From assembly GCF_038023995.1 (NCBI RefSeq), contig NZ_CP150660.1, forward strand, positions 680,501 through 744,500: a DNA stretch of 64,000 nt. The letters run 5' to 3'. The DNA comes from Polaribacter atrinae (lineage in GTDB: Bacteria > Bacteroidota > Bacteroidia > Flavobacteriales > Flavobacteriaceae). Shown piece after piece: positions 36,578 to 44,963 of this stretch. Below the pieces are notes generated by a model. The model saw nothing but the letters and a program-made list of their open reading frames with translations, did not search any database and was not told the origin of the DNA. Positions within the stretch are counted from its first letter, which is position 1. Every line of letters begins with the position of its first letter. A program made the position numbers and the translations under genes.

Positions 36578-36955
36578 CTATTTTATAAATGTAATGCTCA
36601 AAGGATAATTTGGAGCTTCATTATTACTTACTTTTATGGCATTTATGATTGGAAAAATTAAATAGAAAATCCCGATTACAATGAACCCTAAAATTCCTAA
36701 TCCGAAAAGAAAAATTAAGGGGATACAAATTAAGATATAGATAAACATAGAGATTCTAAAATTAAGAATTGCTTTTCCGTGTGCATCCATTCCAAAGATT
36801 TCATCCTTTTTTGTTACCCATAAAATTAAAGGAACTATAAAGCCTCCAATGCCGGTTACAAAATCTAATAATTGACTTAAATGGGTAAGTACCAATAACT
36901 GTTTATCTTCTTTCATTTTTATATCTAAAGTTTTAGTTGTGTACCTATTAGACAT
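36578..36955 (-). CDS. DUF4870-family membrane protein
   Basis: 125 residues. LLVLTHLSQLLDFVTGIGGFIVPLILWVTKKDEIFGMDAHGKAILNFRISMFIY is the classical DUF4870 pattern, with three helices. The second Met (residue 14, MKEDKQLL) fits the usual family start better than the first, so the true start may be at 36916. Role unknown. Single gene with own terminator. Confidence 0.85.
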   Translation of the reverse strand: MSNRYTTKTLDIKMKEDKQLLVLTHLSQLLDFVTGIGGFIVPLILWVTKKDEIFGMDAHGKAILNFRISMFIYILICIPLIFLFGLGILGFIVIGIFYLIFPIINAIKVSNNEAPNYPLSITFIK

Positions 36956-37059
36956 AAATAAGTTTGTTTTGTTACAGAGTTTGAGTTATAAATTTTTATT
37001 GAAAAGTATTTGAGTTAAGATGTCATCTATTTGAGCAAAGACAGTTTAAGCTTTGATTG

Positions 37060-37067
37060 TAATTTTG
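37060..37067 (+). promoter_or_regulatory. -7 box upstream of the Dps-like gene
   Basis: TAATTTTG matches TAnnTTTG, 25 nt before the start codon. No -33 element at proper distance. Confidence 0.45.
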
Positions 37068-37092
37068 TAGTGAACTTAAAAACATATAACTT

Positions 37093-37593
37093 ATGAATTA
37101 CTTAAATATAGACAAAGACAAAGTATTACCCGTAGTAACAGAATTAAATGTGCTTTTGGCAGATTACCAAGTGTATTACCAAAAACTAAGAAATTTTCAT
37201 TGGAATGTTTTAGGTAAAAACTTTTTTGAATTGCATAATCAATTTGAAGTGATGTATAATGACACCAAAATTAAAATTGATGATGTTGCAGAAAGAATTG
37301 TTACCTTAAAATACCACCCTATTAGTAAATTATCTGATTATATAGAGGTTTCTAACGTTAAAGAATCTAGCCCTTTATTGACAGATGTTGAAATGGTAAA
37401 CATTTTAAAAAATGACCAAGAAATTATTTTAACACAACTGTCTAAAGTTATAGAAAAAGCAAATGTTGCTGATGATGAAGGTACCTTAGATTTAATTGGT
37501 GCTTATATTAGAGAATTAGAAAAATCTTCTTGGATGTTAAATGCATGGTCTAAAAATACTAGTGATGTATTAGATAGTAGTTTTGTAGAGTAA
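37093..37593 (+). CDS. Dps-like DNA-binding ferritin
   Basis: 166 residues, Dps fold. The inter-subunit ferroxidase site is seen as His in LRNFHWNVLG, His in FFELHNQFE and acidic residues in DTKIKIDDVAERI. Dps dodecamers store iron and protect DNA from Fenton chemistry. 53 nt upstream of the mscS-like gene, possibly co-transcribed. Confidence 0.9.
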   Translation: MNYLNIDKDKVLPVVTELNVLLADYQVYYQKLRNFHWNVLGKNFFELHNQFEVMYNDTKIKIDDVAERIVTLKYHPISKLSDYIEVSNVKESSPLLTDVEMVNILKNDQEIILTQLSKVIEKANVADDEGTLDLIGAYIRELEKSSWMLNAWSKNTSDVLDSSFVE

Positions 37594-37646
37594 TAAAAAT
37601 AACCTTAAATTACTACACATAAATTAAACGAACTCTAAATTAAAAA

Positions 37647-38522
37647 ATGGAAAAAATAATAGAAAAACTAGAAGTCTGGAAAGAAGTCTTTATTAAAAAC
37701 ATTCCCAATATAGCTATAGCAATAGTTGTATTATTTATAGCATATTTTGCCTCTAGGGGAATGAATTCTATTGTAAATAAAACTATAGGAAAAAAAATAA
37801 GACAAAAATCTGTTAGAGATTTAGTGTCTAGATTTGCCTCTGCCCTTACTATTTTAGTAGGTCTGTATTTGGCAATGACCGTATTAAAATTTGATGACAC
37901 TTTAAAAGCTATTATTTCTGCAGCTGGTGTATCTGGTATTGTTATTGGTTTAGCATTACAAGGTACCCTCTCTAACACGATTTCTGGTGTTGTTTTATCT
38001 TTTAGGCAAAACTTAAATATTGGTGATTGGGTAGAAACCAATGGATATTCTGGTGAAGTTATGGATATAAACCTAAACTATTTTGTTATTAAAGAAGCAG
38101 ATAATAATATGGTAATTATACCAAATAAAACCATTTTAGAAACCCCTTTTAAAAACTATTCACTTACTACCAAAATGAGAATTTCTATTGAGTGTGGTGT
38201 TGAATATGGAGCAGATTTAGAAAAAGTAGAAGCTTTAATAAAAGAGGTTATTAATAGCAATTTTGATCAAAAAAAGTTAGGCAAAAATGTAGAGTTTTAT
38301 TTTACTGAATTTGGTGATAGTTCTATTAATTTTTTATGTAGGTTTTGGATAGAGTCTGAAAATGCTCTTGAACGACTGAAAGGAAAAAGCAATGCTATTA
38401 TAAAAATTAAACAGGCGTTTGATAAAGAGAATATTAGTATCCCGTTCCCTATGAGAACGTTAGAAATCTTACCAAATCAGCGTTTAGATATACATCAAAC
38501 TGAAGCTAAAAAAGTTTCTTAA
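37647..38522 (+). CDS. MscS-family mechanosensitive channel
   Basis: 291 residues: three transmembrane helices (~18-38, ~60-82, ~88-115), the pore helix AGVSGIVIGLALQGTLSNTISGVVLSF and the beta domain FRQNLNIGDWVETNGYSGEVMDINLNYFVIKEADNNMVIIPN, then an alpha/beta C-terminal domain. Opens under membrane tension to release osmolytes. The length is close to E. coli MscS (286). Confidence 0.93.
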   Translation: MEKIIEKLEVWKEVFIKNIPNIAIAIVVLFIAYFASRGMNSIVNKTIGKKIRQKSVRDLVSRFASALTILVGLYLAMTVLKFDDTLKAIISAAGVSGIVIGLALQGTLSNTISGVVLSFRQNLNIGDWVETNGYSGEVMDINLNYFVIKEADNNMVIIPNKTILETPFKNYSLTTKMRISIECGVEYGADLEKVEALIKEVINSNFDQKKLGKNVEFYFTEFGDSSINFLCRFWIESENALERLKGKSNAIIKIKQAFDKENISIPFPMRTLEILPNQRLDIHQTEAKKVS

Positions 38523-38550
38523 ATAATATTTATAGTCCCTCAAATTACTT

Positions 38551-38588
38551 AAAAAGTTCAATACAAAATGTGTTGGGCTTTTTATTTT
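38551..38588 (+). terminator. Strand-specific intrinsic terminator after the mscS-like gene
   Basis: 38551-38564 and 38570-38583 form a 14-bp RNA stem if four G-U pairs are counted, with loop aaaat and a T-rich end. The wobble pairs exist only in the plus-strand RNA, so it acts in one direction. Confidence 0.75.
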
Positions 38589-38605
38589 TCTGTAAAATCT
38601 TTATG

Positions 38606-38613
38606 TATTTTTG
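38606..38613 (+). promoter_or_regulatory. -7 box immediately upstream of mnmE
   Basis: TATTTTTG fits TAnnTTTG and ends 4 nt before the mnmE ATG, so transcription would begin at or very near the start codon (leaderless or nearly so). Confidence 0.5.
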
Positions 38614-38617
38614 CAAT

Positions 38618-40012
38618 ATGATTAAAAACGATACTATTATTGCCTTAGCAACCCCTGCTGGTGTTGGAGCAATTTCTGTGATTAGACTTTCTGGTGAAGA
38701 CGCTATAACGATTGTTGATGCTTTTTTTAAATCTATTAAAAAAGGCAAAACGCTAAAAAACCAGAAAACACACACCATTCACTTAGGACATATTGTACAA
38801 AATAACATCCTTATTGATGAAGTTTTAGTGTCCGTTTTTAAGAATCCTAATTCTTATACAGGAGAAAATGTTGTAGAAATATCTTGTCATGGTTCTAGCT
38901 TTATTCAGCAAGAAATCATTCAGTTGTTTTTACAAAACGGCTGTAGAATGGCAGATAATGGTGAGTTTACCATGCGTGCTTTTTTAAATGGTAAGATGGA
39001 TTTAAGTCAAGCGGAGGCTGTTGCAGATGTTATTGCTTCTAATTCTGCGGCGAGTCATCAAATGGCGATTCAGCAAATGCGTGGTGGAATTACCAATGAA
39101 TTGAAAGATTTACGTGTTCAGTTATTAGATTTTGCGGCTTTAATAGAATTAGAATTAGATTTTTCTGGTGAAGATGTTGAGTTTGCAGACCGTACAAAGT
39201 TTAAAGAATTGGTTGCTAAAATCACTTTTGTTTTAAAACGTTTAATTGATAGTTTTTCTTTTGGAAATGCCATGAAAAATGGAATTCCGGTTGCAATTAT
39301 AGGAGAACCAAATGTTGGGAAATCTACTTTATTAAACACGCTTTTAAACGAAGAAAAAGCCATTGTTTCTGATATTGCAGGTACAACACGTGATGCTATT
39401 GAAGATGAAATGATTATTGATGGTGTTGCTTTCCGTTTTATTGATACTGCAGGAATTAGAGAAACGGAAGATGTTGTAGAAAGCATCGGGATTAAAAAAG
39501 CGTACGAGAAAGCAGAGAATGCCCAATTGATTATTTTCTTAATTGACTCAAATAAATACGCGTATGCGGGTGAAGAGTTTTTAGAAGAAATAGAAACTAT
39601 AAAAACACGCTTCCCTAACAAGCGCTTATTAGTGATTGCCAACAAAGTTGATACTTTATCTTGTAGCGATTCTTCAATTTTGCAATCTGATATTGAGAAT
39701 CTAATTTTACTTTCTGCTAAAAACAAAACCGGAATTGAAGAACTAAAAAATGAATTGACTTCTTTAGTTAATATTGGTGCTTTAAGTAATAATGAAACGA
39801 TTGTTACAAATTCGCGTCATTTTGAGGCTTTAAACAACGCATTAATCGCAATTTCTTCTGTTCAAAAAGGAATAGATCTAGAAATTTCTACTGATTTATT
39901 TTCTATTGATATCAGAGAATGCTTGCGTCACTTAGGTAATATTACAGGCGAGTATGATGTTGATAAAGATATTTTGGGGCATATTTTTGGGAATTTTTGT
40001 ATCGGAAAGTAA
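38618..40012 (+). CDS. mnmE: tRNA uridine-5-carboxymethylaminomethyl GTPase MnmE
   Basis: 464 residues. N-terminal folate-binding domain (DTIIALATPAGVGAISVIRLSG), helical domain with inserted G domain: P-loop GEPNVGKST at 229-237, DTAGIRET, NKVD; C-terminal FCIGK with the conserved catalytic Cys. With MnmG it modifies U34 of tRNAs. I chose the ATG at 38618: the longer frame opening at a TTG (38570) starts inside the mscS terminator. The last six codons are the left half-site of the 16.5-kb island, but the C-terminus FCIGK is intact. Confidence 0.97.
   Translation: MIKNDTIIALATPAGVGAISVIRLSGEDAITIVDAFFKSIKKGKTLKNQKTHTIHLGHIVQNNILIDEVLVSVFKNPNSYTGENVVEISCHGSSFIQQEIIQLFLQNGCRMADNGEFTMRAFLNGKMDLSQAEAVADVIASNSAASHQMAIQQMRGGITNELKDLRVQLLDFAALIELELDFSGEDVEFADRTKFKELVAKITFVLKRLIDSFSFGNAMKNGIPVAIIGEPNVGKSTLLNTLLNEEKAIVSDIAGTTRDAIEDEMIIDGVAFRFIDTAGIRETEDVVESIGIKKAYEKAENAQLIIFLIDSNKYAYAGEEFLEEIETIKTRFPNKRLLVIANKVDTLSCSDSSILQSDIENLILLSAKNKTGIEELKNELTSLVNIGALSNNETIVTNSRHFEALNNALIAISSVQKGIDLEISTDLFSIDIRECLRHLGNITGEYDVDKDILGHIFGNFCIGK
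39994..40012 (+). repeat. attL: 19-nt direct repeat in the 3' end of mnmE
   Basis: tttttgtatcggaaagtaa, encoding FCIGK-stop. It recurs at 56546-56564 with one mismatch (gga to ggg, both Gly). Confidence 0.85.
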
Positions 40013-40122
40013 CCACACAAAACAATCGAATAACAAAACCCTAATAAAACCATACTACAACTAATAAAACAAGCCATTCGCACTAATTAGACTTATCAAT
40101 ACTTTGTCTTATTTATCGTTTA

Positions 40123-40152
40123 TTTTGTACCTTTTTGTACCTTTGCTGTACC
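40123..40152. repeat. Tandem GTACC repeats near attL
   Basis: Three direct copies of a tttttgtacc-like word (40123-40131, 40132-40141, 40142-40152). Two gtacc words also occur near the right end (56491-56512). Candidate arm-type binding sites of the island recombinase or its directionality factor. Confidence 0.45.
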
Positions 40153-40268
40153 TCAACACTAATTTTGATTAAAAAAATAGTGATTTGAGTGAAAAAAGGT
40201 GAAATAAAGTCCCTTAAATACTCTTAACTATCCTTAAAGGTATTAATAGGACACTAAAAAAAGGGTAA

Positions 40269-40841
40269 ATGAGTAGTACTAATTTTAAGGTTTTAAGGCA
40301 ATGCGTAAGCTGTGGTGAAATGTTTGAAAGCCATAGAATAACAACAAAGTACTGCTCTCATAAATGTAATCAAAAACATTATAAGCTTCGTAAAAGGTTA
40401 GAAAAAAAACAAGATGCGGAAACTAATGTCTTAACTACTCAAAACATCAAACCTAAGGTAAAAGCCATAGATTTAGCTTTCATAAAAGATAAAGAGTTTT
40501 TAAGTGTAAAGGAAGTAGCTCTATTATTCAGTTGCAATAAAAAAACTGTTTATAGAATGATCGAAAACAAAACTTTAAACGCTGTAAACCTAAATCATAG
40601 ATTGACTAAAATAAGGAGAACAGATATTGAAGGTATTTTTAACAATACTAAACCAACACCAATCAAGTACGATAAATTAGAAATTGGCAACTGTTACTCT
40701 ATATCAGAAATTAAAGAAAAATATAAAGTCTCAGACAATGGCTTAAGAGCTATAGCTAAAAGAAACAATATATCAAAAACCTATATCGAAAGATTTGCTT
40801 ATTACCCAAAGAAAGAAATAGACACTTTGTTTTCCCTATAA
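40269..40841 (+). CDS. Zinc-ribbon/helix-turn-helix protein, excisionase-like
   Basis: 190 residues. N-terminal C-x2-C ... C-x3-C ribbon (RQCVSCGEMF..TTKYCSHKCNQKHY, ~10-40), then a HTH_17-type domain (~75-120: FLSVKEVALLFSCNKKTVYRMIENKTLNAVNLNHRLTKIRRTDIEGIF) and a second degenerate HTH (~135-190). It lies 22 nt upstream of the integrase, the usual place for a recombination directionality or regulatory factor in Bacteroidota elements. Confidence 0.75.
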   Translation: MSSTNFKVLRQCVSCGEMFESHRITTKYCSHKCNQKHYKLRKRLEKKQDAETNVLTTQNIKPKVKAIDLAFIKDKEFLSVKEVALLFSCNKKTVYRMIENKTLNAVNLNHRLTKIRRTDIEGIFNNTKPTPIKYDKLEIGNCYSISEIKEKYKVSDNGLRAIAKRNNISKTYIERFAYYPKKEIDTLFSL

Positions 40842-40863
40842 TACATTAAAAAAAAGCATCCTA

Positions 40864-42135
40864 ATGGCAGTAAAAGTTAAATTAAGAGAAAAAAATATTT
40901 CTGGAGGACGTAAAAGTTTATACCTCGACTTCTACCCTGCCATTACAAATCATAAAACAGGAAAAAAAACACGTAGAGAGTTTCTAGGGCTGTACCTTTA
41001 TTTAGATAAAAAAGAGCTAAAAAGTGATTTACAAAAATTAGAAGAAAGAATAAAAAACCTAAAGTTACAGGGTAAGGATACTACATCACAAGAAAAAGAG
41101 CTCCTAGATACTGAAACTTTTTTAAAGACTTTCAAAGGACTATCTTCTACAGACAAAATGCACAATTCTAACACCTTAAGAAGAGCAGAAAGTATTAGGC
41201 AAAAACGTGATAACATTATAGGTAAACCAGAAATTTATAGTAATGTAGAGAAGGAACAATTAAGAATTAATGAGTTAGGTGAACAATGTTTTATTGAGTA
41301 TCTAAAAAAACTAGCTAATAAGAAGTACGGCTCTACGCATAGTAGCTGGATTTCTGCTTTAAAATTCTTTGAAGCTTTCACAAAAGGAAGTGTAAAATTT
41401 AAAGATCTTACTCCTAACCTATTAGAGGATTTTAAAAGTTATTTACTAAAAGCAAATAGCAATAAGAGTAGTAAAGTAAAGCTTAAAATTAATACTGCAT
41501 CTTCTTACTTCAATAAGATAAAGGCTGCTCTAAAACAGGCATATAAAGACGAGATACTCCAAACTGATTTAAATAATAAGATATCCCCCATAGCAGAAGA
41601 AGAAACAAGAAGAGATTTCCTAACAATAGAAGAGGTAAATATATTATATAAAACCTCCTGTAAAAATATCTTATTAAGACAAGCAGCTATCTTCTCAGCA
41701 CTTACAGGAATGGCCTTTAAAGAAATCCAAAATATGGTTTGGGACGACATTACTTTTTCTCAAAACACTGGCTATACAATATTAACAAAAAGACAAAAAA
41801 CTAAAAGTGATAATTATTTACCTATATCTGAACAAGCATTTAGCTTATTAGGCAAACGCAAAGAACCTACTGAAAAAGTATTTAAAGGATTAAAATATTC
41901 AGCATACAATAATAAACATTTAGCTGAGTGGATAAGTTCTGCTGGAATATCAAAAAAGATTACCTTTCATTGCTTTAGACACACTTACGCAACTTTACAG
42001 TTAAGCAACGGAACAGATATGTATACTTTATCAAAAATGTTAGGACATAAGAGTATAAAAACAACTGAAATCTATGCAAAAATTATAGATAAGGTGAAAC
42101 GAGATACAACTGATAAAATCAAACTTGACCTATAA
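40864..42135 (+). CDS. int: Tyrosine recombinase (CTnDOT/phage_int_SAM_5 type integrase)
   Basis: 423 residues: arm-binding N-terminus (~1-60), SAM-like core-binding domain (~130-230), catalytic domain (~245-420). Catalytic residues visible: H369-x2-R372 (FHCFRH), H395 (LGHKS) and Tyr404 (TEIYAK). The position of the first catalytic Arg is Ala284 (LTGMAFKEI); CTnDOT IntDOT also lacks this Arg, so activity is plausible. It should catalyse integration at the mnmE end. Not an IntI-type integron integrase, as it has no such additional domain. Confidence 0.92.
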   Translation: MAVKVKLREKNISGGRKSLYLDFYPAITNHKTGKKTRREFLGLYLYLDKKELKSDLQKLEERIKNLKLQGKDTTSQEKELLDTETFLKTFKGLSSTDKMHNSNTLRRAESIRQKRDNIIGKPEIYSNVEKEQLRINELGEQCFIEYLKKLANKKYGSTHSSWISALKFFEAFTKGSVKFKDLTPNLLEDFKSYLLKANSNKSSKVKLKINTASSYFNKIKAALKQAYKDEILQTDLNNKISPIAEEETRRDFLTIEEVNILYKTSCKNILLRQAAIFSALTGMAFKEIQNMVWDDITFSQNTGYTILTKRQKTKSDNYLPISEQAFSLLGKRKEPTEKVFKGLKYSAYNNKHLAEWISSAGISKKITFHCFRHTYATLQLSNGTDMYTLSKMLGHKSIKTTEIYAKIIDKVKRDTTDKIKLDL

Positions 42136-42166
42136 TTCATATAAAAAATTACATAAAAACACTTTC

Positions 42167-43135
42167 ATGGAAAACCTAATTGATATAATTTCTAGAGCAT
42201 ATTTACTTTACACTCGAAAAGATGATAATGAAATTGCCCAGCATTTTTTTCAAGAGTTTGATACTGCAAAAAAAAATAGCGAAATAATATTTTCAAAGAA
42301 ACAGTTTTTTAATAAATTAATTAATGAATTAAACATACAAATACAAAGAACATTTCACCAAAGTAGCATTTATAATACATCATCAAACATACCAGAAGAA
42401 CACCTTGATGCATATTATGAAACTATTGACCATTATTATTTAGAAGCACAAAAAAAATATTATAAATTTTTAAATGATTTAGCTATTAAGAAAATACCAA
42501 GTCCCAACTGGGAAGAATCCAACGATGCTTCAAGTTTAATAAATGCTATAAATGAATTTGGTATTTATTTAGAAGACCCTATAACCTTCATAGAGCCTAA
42601 TAAAGAAATCTACAAAAGCACTTTAGTGTTAAGAAAATCAAAATTAGAGTTCTTAAAAACAGAAGCTGAAAGAGCAAAAAAAGCAACTAATATAGATGAG
42701 TTAGATGAACTATGTAAAGTAGATTCATCTACATTATCAATAAACGACTCTCAAGAAGATAGTCATAATAATGAAATCCAAAAAGCTGTAAAAGAAGCTT
42801 TTAATTTTACTCTTAAAATAGACCCTAGAAAAAAAGTGCAAATTTTATCAGATGAAGATTTTACAAAGTTAATAAACTGGGTTTCTTCCTATTATAAAAA
42901 CAACTTAAGTCTACCTGTTATTAAAAATCCAATAATGACGGTAAATACAGCAAAAGACAATATTAGAACGGCGTTCAAAAAGCTTTTTGTTTTATTACAT
43001 CCAACTAAAACTAAACCAGATTCATTTTTTCAACTTATTACTTCTTGCTTTTATCCGTACCGAAAGGATAAAAAAAGTACCATTGAAAAATGTAAAACAC
43101 CACACGGATATGATGATTTAGTATCCAAATCTTAA
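42167..43135 (+). CDS. Island hypothetical protein
   Basis: Not recognised. 322 residues from ATG 42167; an alternative TTG start at 42125 would overlap the integrase by 11 nt. Highly helical and charged, with KSKLEFLKTEAERAKKATNIDELDELCKV in the middle. The C-terminal part (DEDFTKLINWVSSYYKNN..NTAKDNIRTAFKKLF) may be a small helical binding domain. It follows the integrase, so it may serve element regulation in the way RteC-like proteins do, but this is a guess. Confidence 0.5.
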   Translation: MENLIDIISRAYLLYTRKDDNEIAQHFFQEFDTAKKNSEIIFSKKQFFNKLINELNIQIQRTFHQSSIYNTSSNIPEEHLDAYYETIDHYYLEAQKKYYKFLNDLAIKKIPSPNWEESNDASSLINAINEFGIYLEDPITFIEPNKEIYKSTLVLRKSKLEFLKTEAERAKKATNIDELDELCKVDSSTLSINDSQEDSHNNEIQKAVKEAFNFTLKIDPRKKVQILSDEDFTKLINWVSSYYKNNLSLPVIKNPIMTVNTAKDNIRTAFKKLFVLLHPTKTKPDSFFQLITSCFYPYRKDKKSTIEKCKTPHGYDDLVSKS

Positions 43136-43146
43136 TAAATCAGTAC

Positions 43147-43198
43147 TTCCCGTAAACACGGTATTTTTCCCGTAAATACGGATTCTTCCCCGTTAAAT
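43147..43198 (+). repeat. Iteron-like tandem repeats with internal dyads
   Basis: TTCCCGTAAACACGG (43147-43161), TTCCCGTAAATACGG (43167-43181) and a degenerate ttccccgttaaat (43186-43198), spaced 20 and 19 nt. The central copy contains CCGTA-aa-TACGG. They lie just upstream of a -7 box TAGTTTTG (43217-43224). Confidence 0.75.
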
Positions 43199-43216
43199 TT
43201 TGTTTGTTGTAATATA

Positions 43217-43224
43217 TAGTTTTG
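43217..43224 (+). promoter_or_regulatory. -7 box of the HTH/initiator-like operon
   Basis: TAGTTTTG matches TAnnTTTG, 49 nt before the start at 43274. The third repeat overlaps the expected -33 region. Confidence 0.5.
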
Positions 43225-43273
43225 CTCCAAGTTAAATACAATGAAGTATTTAATGTAAGTAAAATTTTATAAA

Positions 43274-43603
43274 ATGAGTAATTTAAATTTTGAATCATTA
43301 CCACAGGTAGTCCACGAATTAAGTGTCAAAATTGATAACTTTGCTTTGTTGTTAAAATCAACAACCCAGCGTGAAGATCAAAACGATCTTCTAAATACTA
43401 AGGAAGCTGCAAAATTCTTAAACCTTTCAGTACCTACTCTATACAGCAAAGTTAGTAAAAAAGAGATCCCTCATATGAAACGAGGTAAAAGGCTCTACTT
43501 CTCTAAATTAGAACTTACTGACTATATAAAATCAGGTAAAGTATTCTCTGACGAAGAAATTGATGAACAAACCGACAACTTCTTGTCTAACTCTAAAAAA
43601 TAG
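43274..43603 (+). CDS. Helix-turn-helix (excisionase-family) protein
   Basis: 109 residues. HTH_17/MerR-like domain at ~38-90: LLNTKEAAKFLNLSVPTLYSKVSKKEIPHMKRGKRLYFSKLELTDYI. Proteins of this kind act as excisionases or repressors in Bacteroidota elements. It has its own promoter with iteron-like repeats upstream and heads a tight operon. Confidence 0.85.
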   Translation: MSNLNFESLPQVVHELSVKIDNFALLLKSTTQREDQNDLLNTKEAAKFLNLSVPTLYSKVSKKEIPHMKRGKRLYFSKLELTDYIKSGKVFSDEEIDEQTDNFLSNSKK

Positions 43604-43607
43604 CATT

Positions 43608-43760
43608 ATGAAAAACGATAAGCAAAGTGATTTAATTCTAGATTTTGACTCAGAGAACTCTTACAACAAAAGAGCGATAGATATTAGTAAGAATGATAAA
43701 TACGCTGATGTGAAGATAGGTAAGAAAAAAGCACCAAAGTTTTCTGATGAAAAAAAATAA
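43608..43760 (+). CDS. Small charged hypothetical protein
   Basis: 50 residues from ATG 43608 (a longer frame opening at 43560 overlaps the previous gene and is less likely). Rich in Lys, Asp and Ser, with no known domain. Its end overlaps the start of the next gene by 14 nt, which suggests coupled translation. Confidence 0.5.
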   Translation: MKNDKQSDLILDFDSENSYNKRAIDISKNDKYADVKIGKKKAPKFSDEKK

Positions 43761-44952
43761 AGAGAAATCTGAGCAAAATAAATTACTAAGCAAGGGTAAT
43801 TACGGTACTTTCTATAAGCCTATTATAAACAGAATAGGCTTAGAATCTGCCGTAATACTGAATTTTTTAGTTTATAAATATGATTATTTTATTAATGATA
43901 AAAAAGAGCATAAAATAATGGAGGGAAATAAAGCATTTTATATAACTTATAAGGATATTGAAGAGGCTACTGGTGTAAAAGAATCAAAATTAGGGAGGAA
44001 AGGAAATTCTAATCCTTTAGAAATACTAGAGAAGGAAGGACTGATTAAGAGAAAGACTATTCAAGTAACTCAATTAAAAAAAGTATACTACACAGTGATC
44101 TTTGATGAGGTAAATAAAGCTTATGACAAGGCGTTAGAGGAACAAAAAGTTCGCCGAAAAGAAAGAAAAAGAATAAAGAATGAGAAAGTTAAATTAATGC
44201 TTAACAAACGAAATGAATCTATTGATTCATTATTAGAAAATGCGAAAATAAAGCCTAAAAAGGTTAAAATAACCAATGATAGCCTCATACTGAAAAATGA
44301 CAGTACGCAAACTGTAGAATCATCAGTTTCGAAAGTGCAAAAACTACATATAACTAAGAACAAGAAAACTAAGAACAAGAAAATTAAAAAAAAAGATACT
44401 AACCTCAAAAACACTGATGAAAACACTTTTTCCGATGAGGAGATTAATCAAATGTTAAACCCACAAATATCAAGAAGTGACATTTTTTTTTCTAATGAAG
44501 ATGAAGAAGAATTACCTGATCCTCAATTGCTTTATGATATAATTTTTAAAACAAGAACAGGGCTTCTTACATCTGCTGATTTTTTTAATAAAATTGTAAC
44601 TATTTTTCTTAAAGAAGAATTTAAAGGTTATAAAATGTCTGTAGAGGATGAGGTTTTAATTTACGAATCTATTATCAATAACCCATTATTTGAGCTTGAA
44701 AATGAAGATATAGAGGACCGAGATGAAACTATAGAACACTTAAAGACCCAAAACCTAACTAAACAAGAAATTACTGAAGAAATTGATTTTGATGAAGAAA
44801 AATATGAGCATCTATATAGCAGACTTTGGGAAAAAATAATGAGTAACTACTTAAAAATCAAGGAGAATAAATTAAAACCAAGATTTGGTAATATTTTTGT
44901 GGGAGTTAAAGAAATGTCTGAAAATTATGCACCATTTATTGAACGCTATTAA
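43747..44952 (+). CDS. Winged-helix replication-initiator-like protein
   Basis: 401 residues. The N-terminal ~120 residues (YGTFYKPIINRIGLESAVILNFLVYKYDYF..FYITYKDIEEATGVKESKLGR..PLEILEKEGLIKRK) form a winged-helix pattern as in RepA_N/DnaD-like initiators. A very basic linker (~130-215, many KK/RK) and an acidic helical C-terminal half follow. With the iteron-like repeats 600 nt upstream this could be the replication initiator of an excised form; a transcription factor is the alternative. Confidence 0.5.
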   Translation: MKKNKEKSEQNKLLSKGNYGTFYKPIINRIGLESAVILNFLVYKYDYFINDKKEHKIMEGNKAFYITYKDIEEATGVKESKLGRKGNSNPLEILEKEGLIKRKTIQVTQLKKVYYTVIFDEVNKAYDKALEEQKVRRKERKRIKNEKVKLMLNKRNESIDSLLENAKIKPKKVKITNDSLILKNDSTQTVESSVSKVQKLHITKNKKTKNKKIKKKDTNLKNTDENTFSDEEINQMLNPQISRSDIFFSNEDEEELPDPQLLYDIIFKTRTGLLTSADFFNKIVTIFLKEEFKGYKMSVEDEVLIYESIINNPLFELENEDIEDRDETIEHLKTQNLTKQEITEEIDFDEEKYEHLYSRLWEKIMSNYLKIKENKLKPRFGNIFVGVKEMSENYAPFIERY

Positions 44953-44963
44953 ATAAAGAACTA

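Noticed and set aside
38570..38617. Longer mnmE start at TTG 38570
   Set aside because: It lies inside the stem of the preceding terminator, and the conserved N-terminus starts at ATG 38618.
40864..42135. Island recombinase as the integrase of the cassette array
   Set aside because: It is a CTnDOT/SAM_5-type enzyme 11 kb away within a different element; it shows no IntI features.
43608..43760. Antitoxin assignment for the 50-residue protein
   Set aside because: Small and charged, but no toxin-like partner or antitoxin motif is visible.
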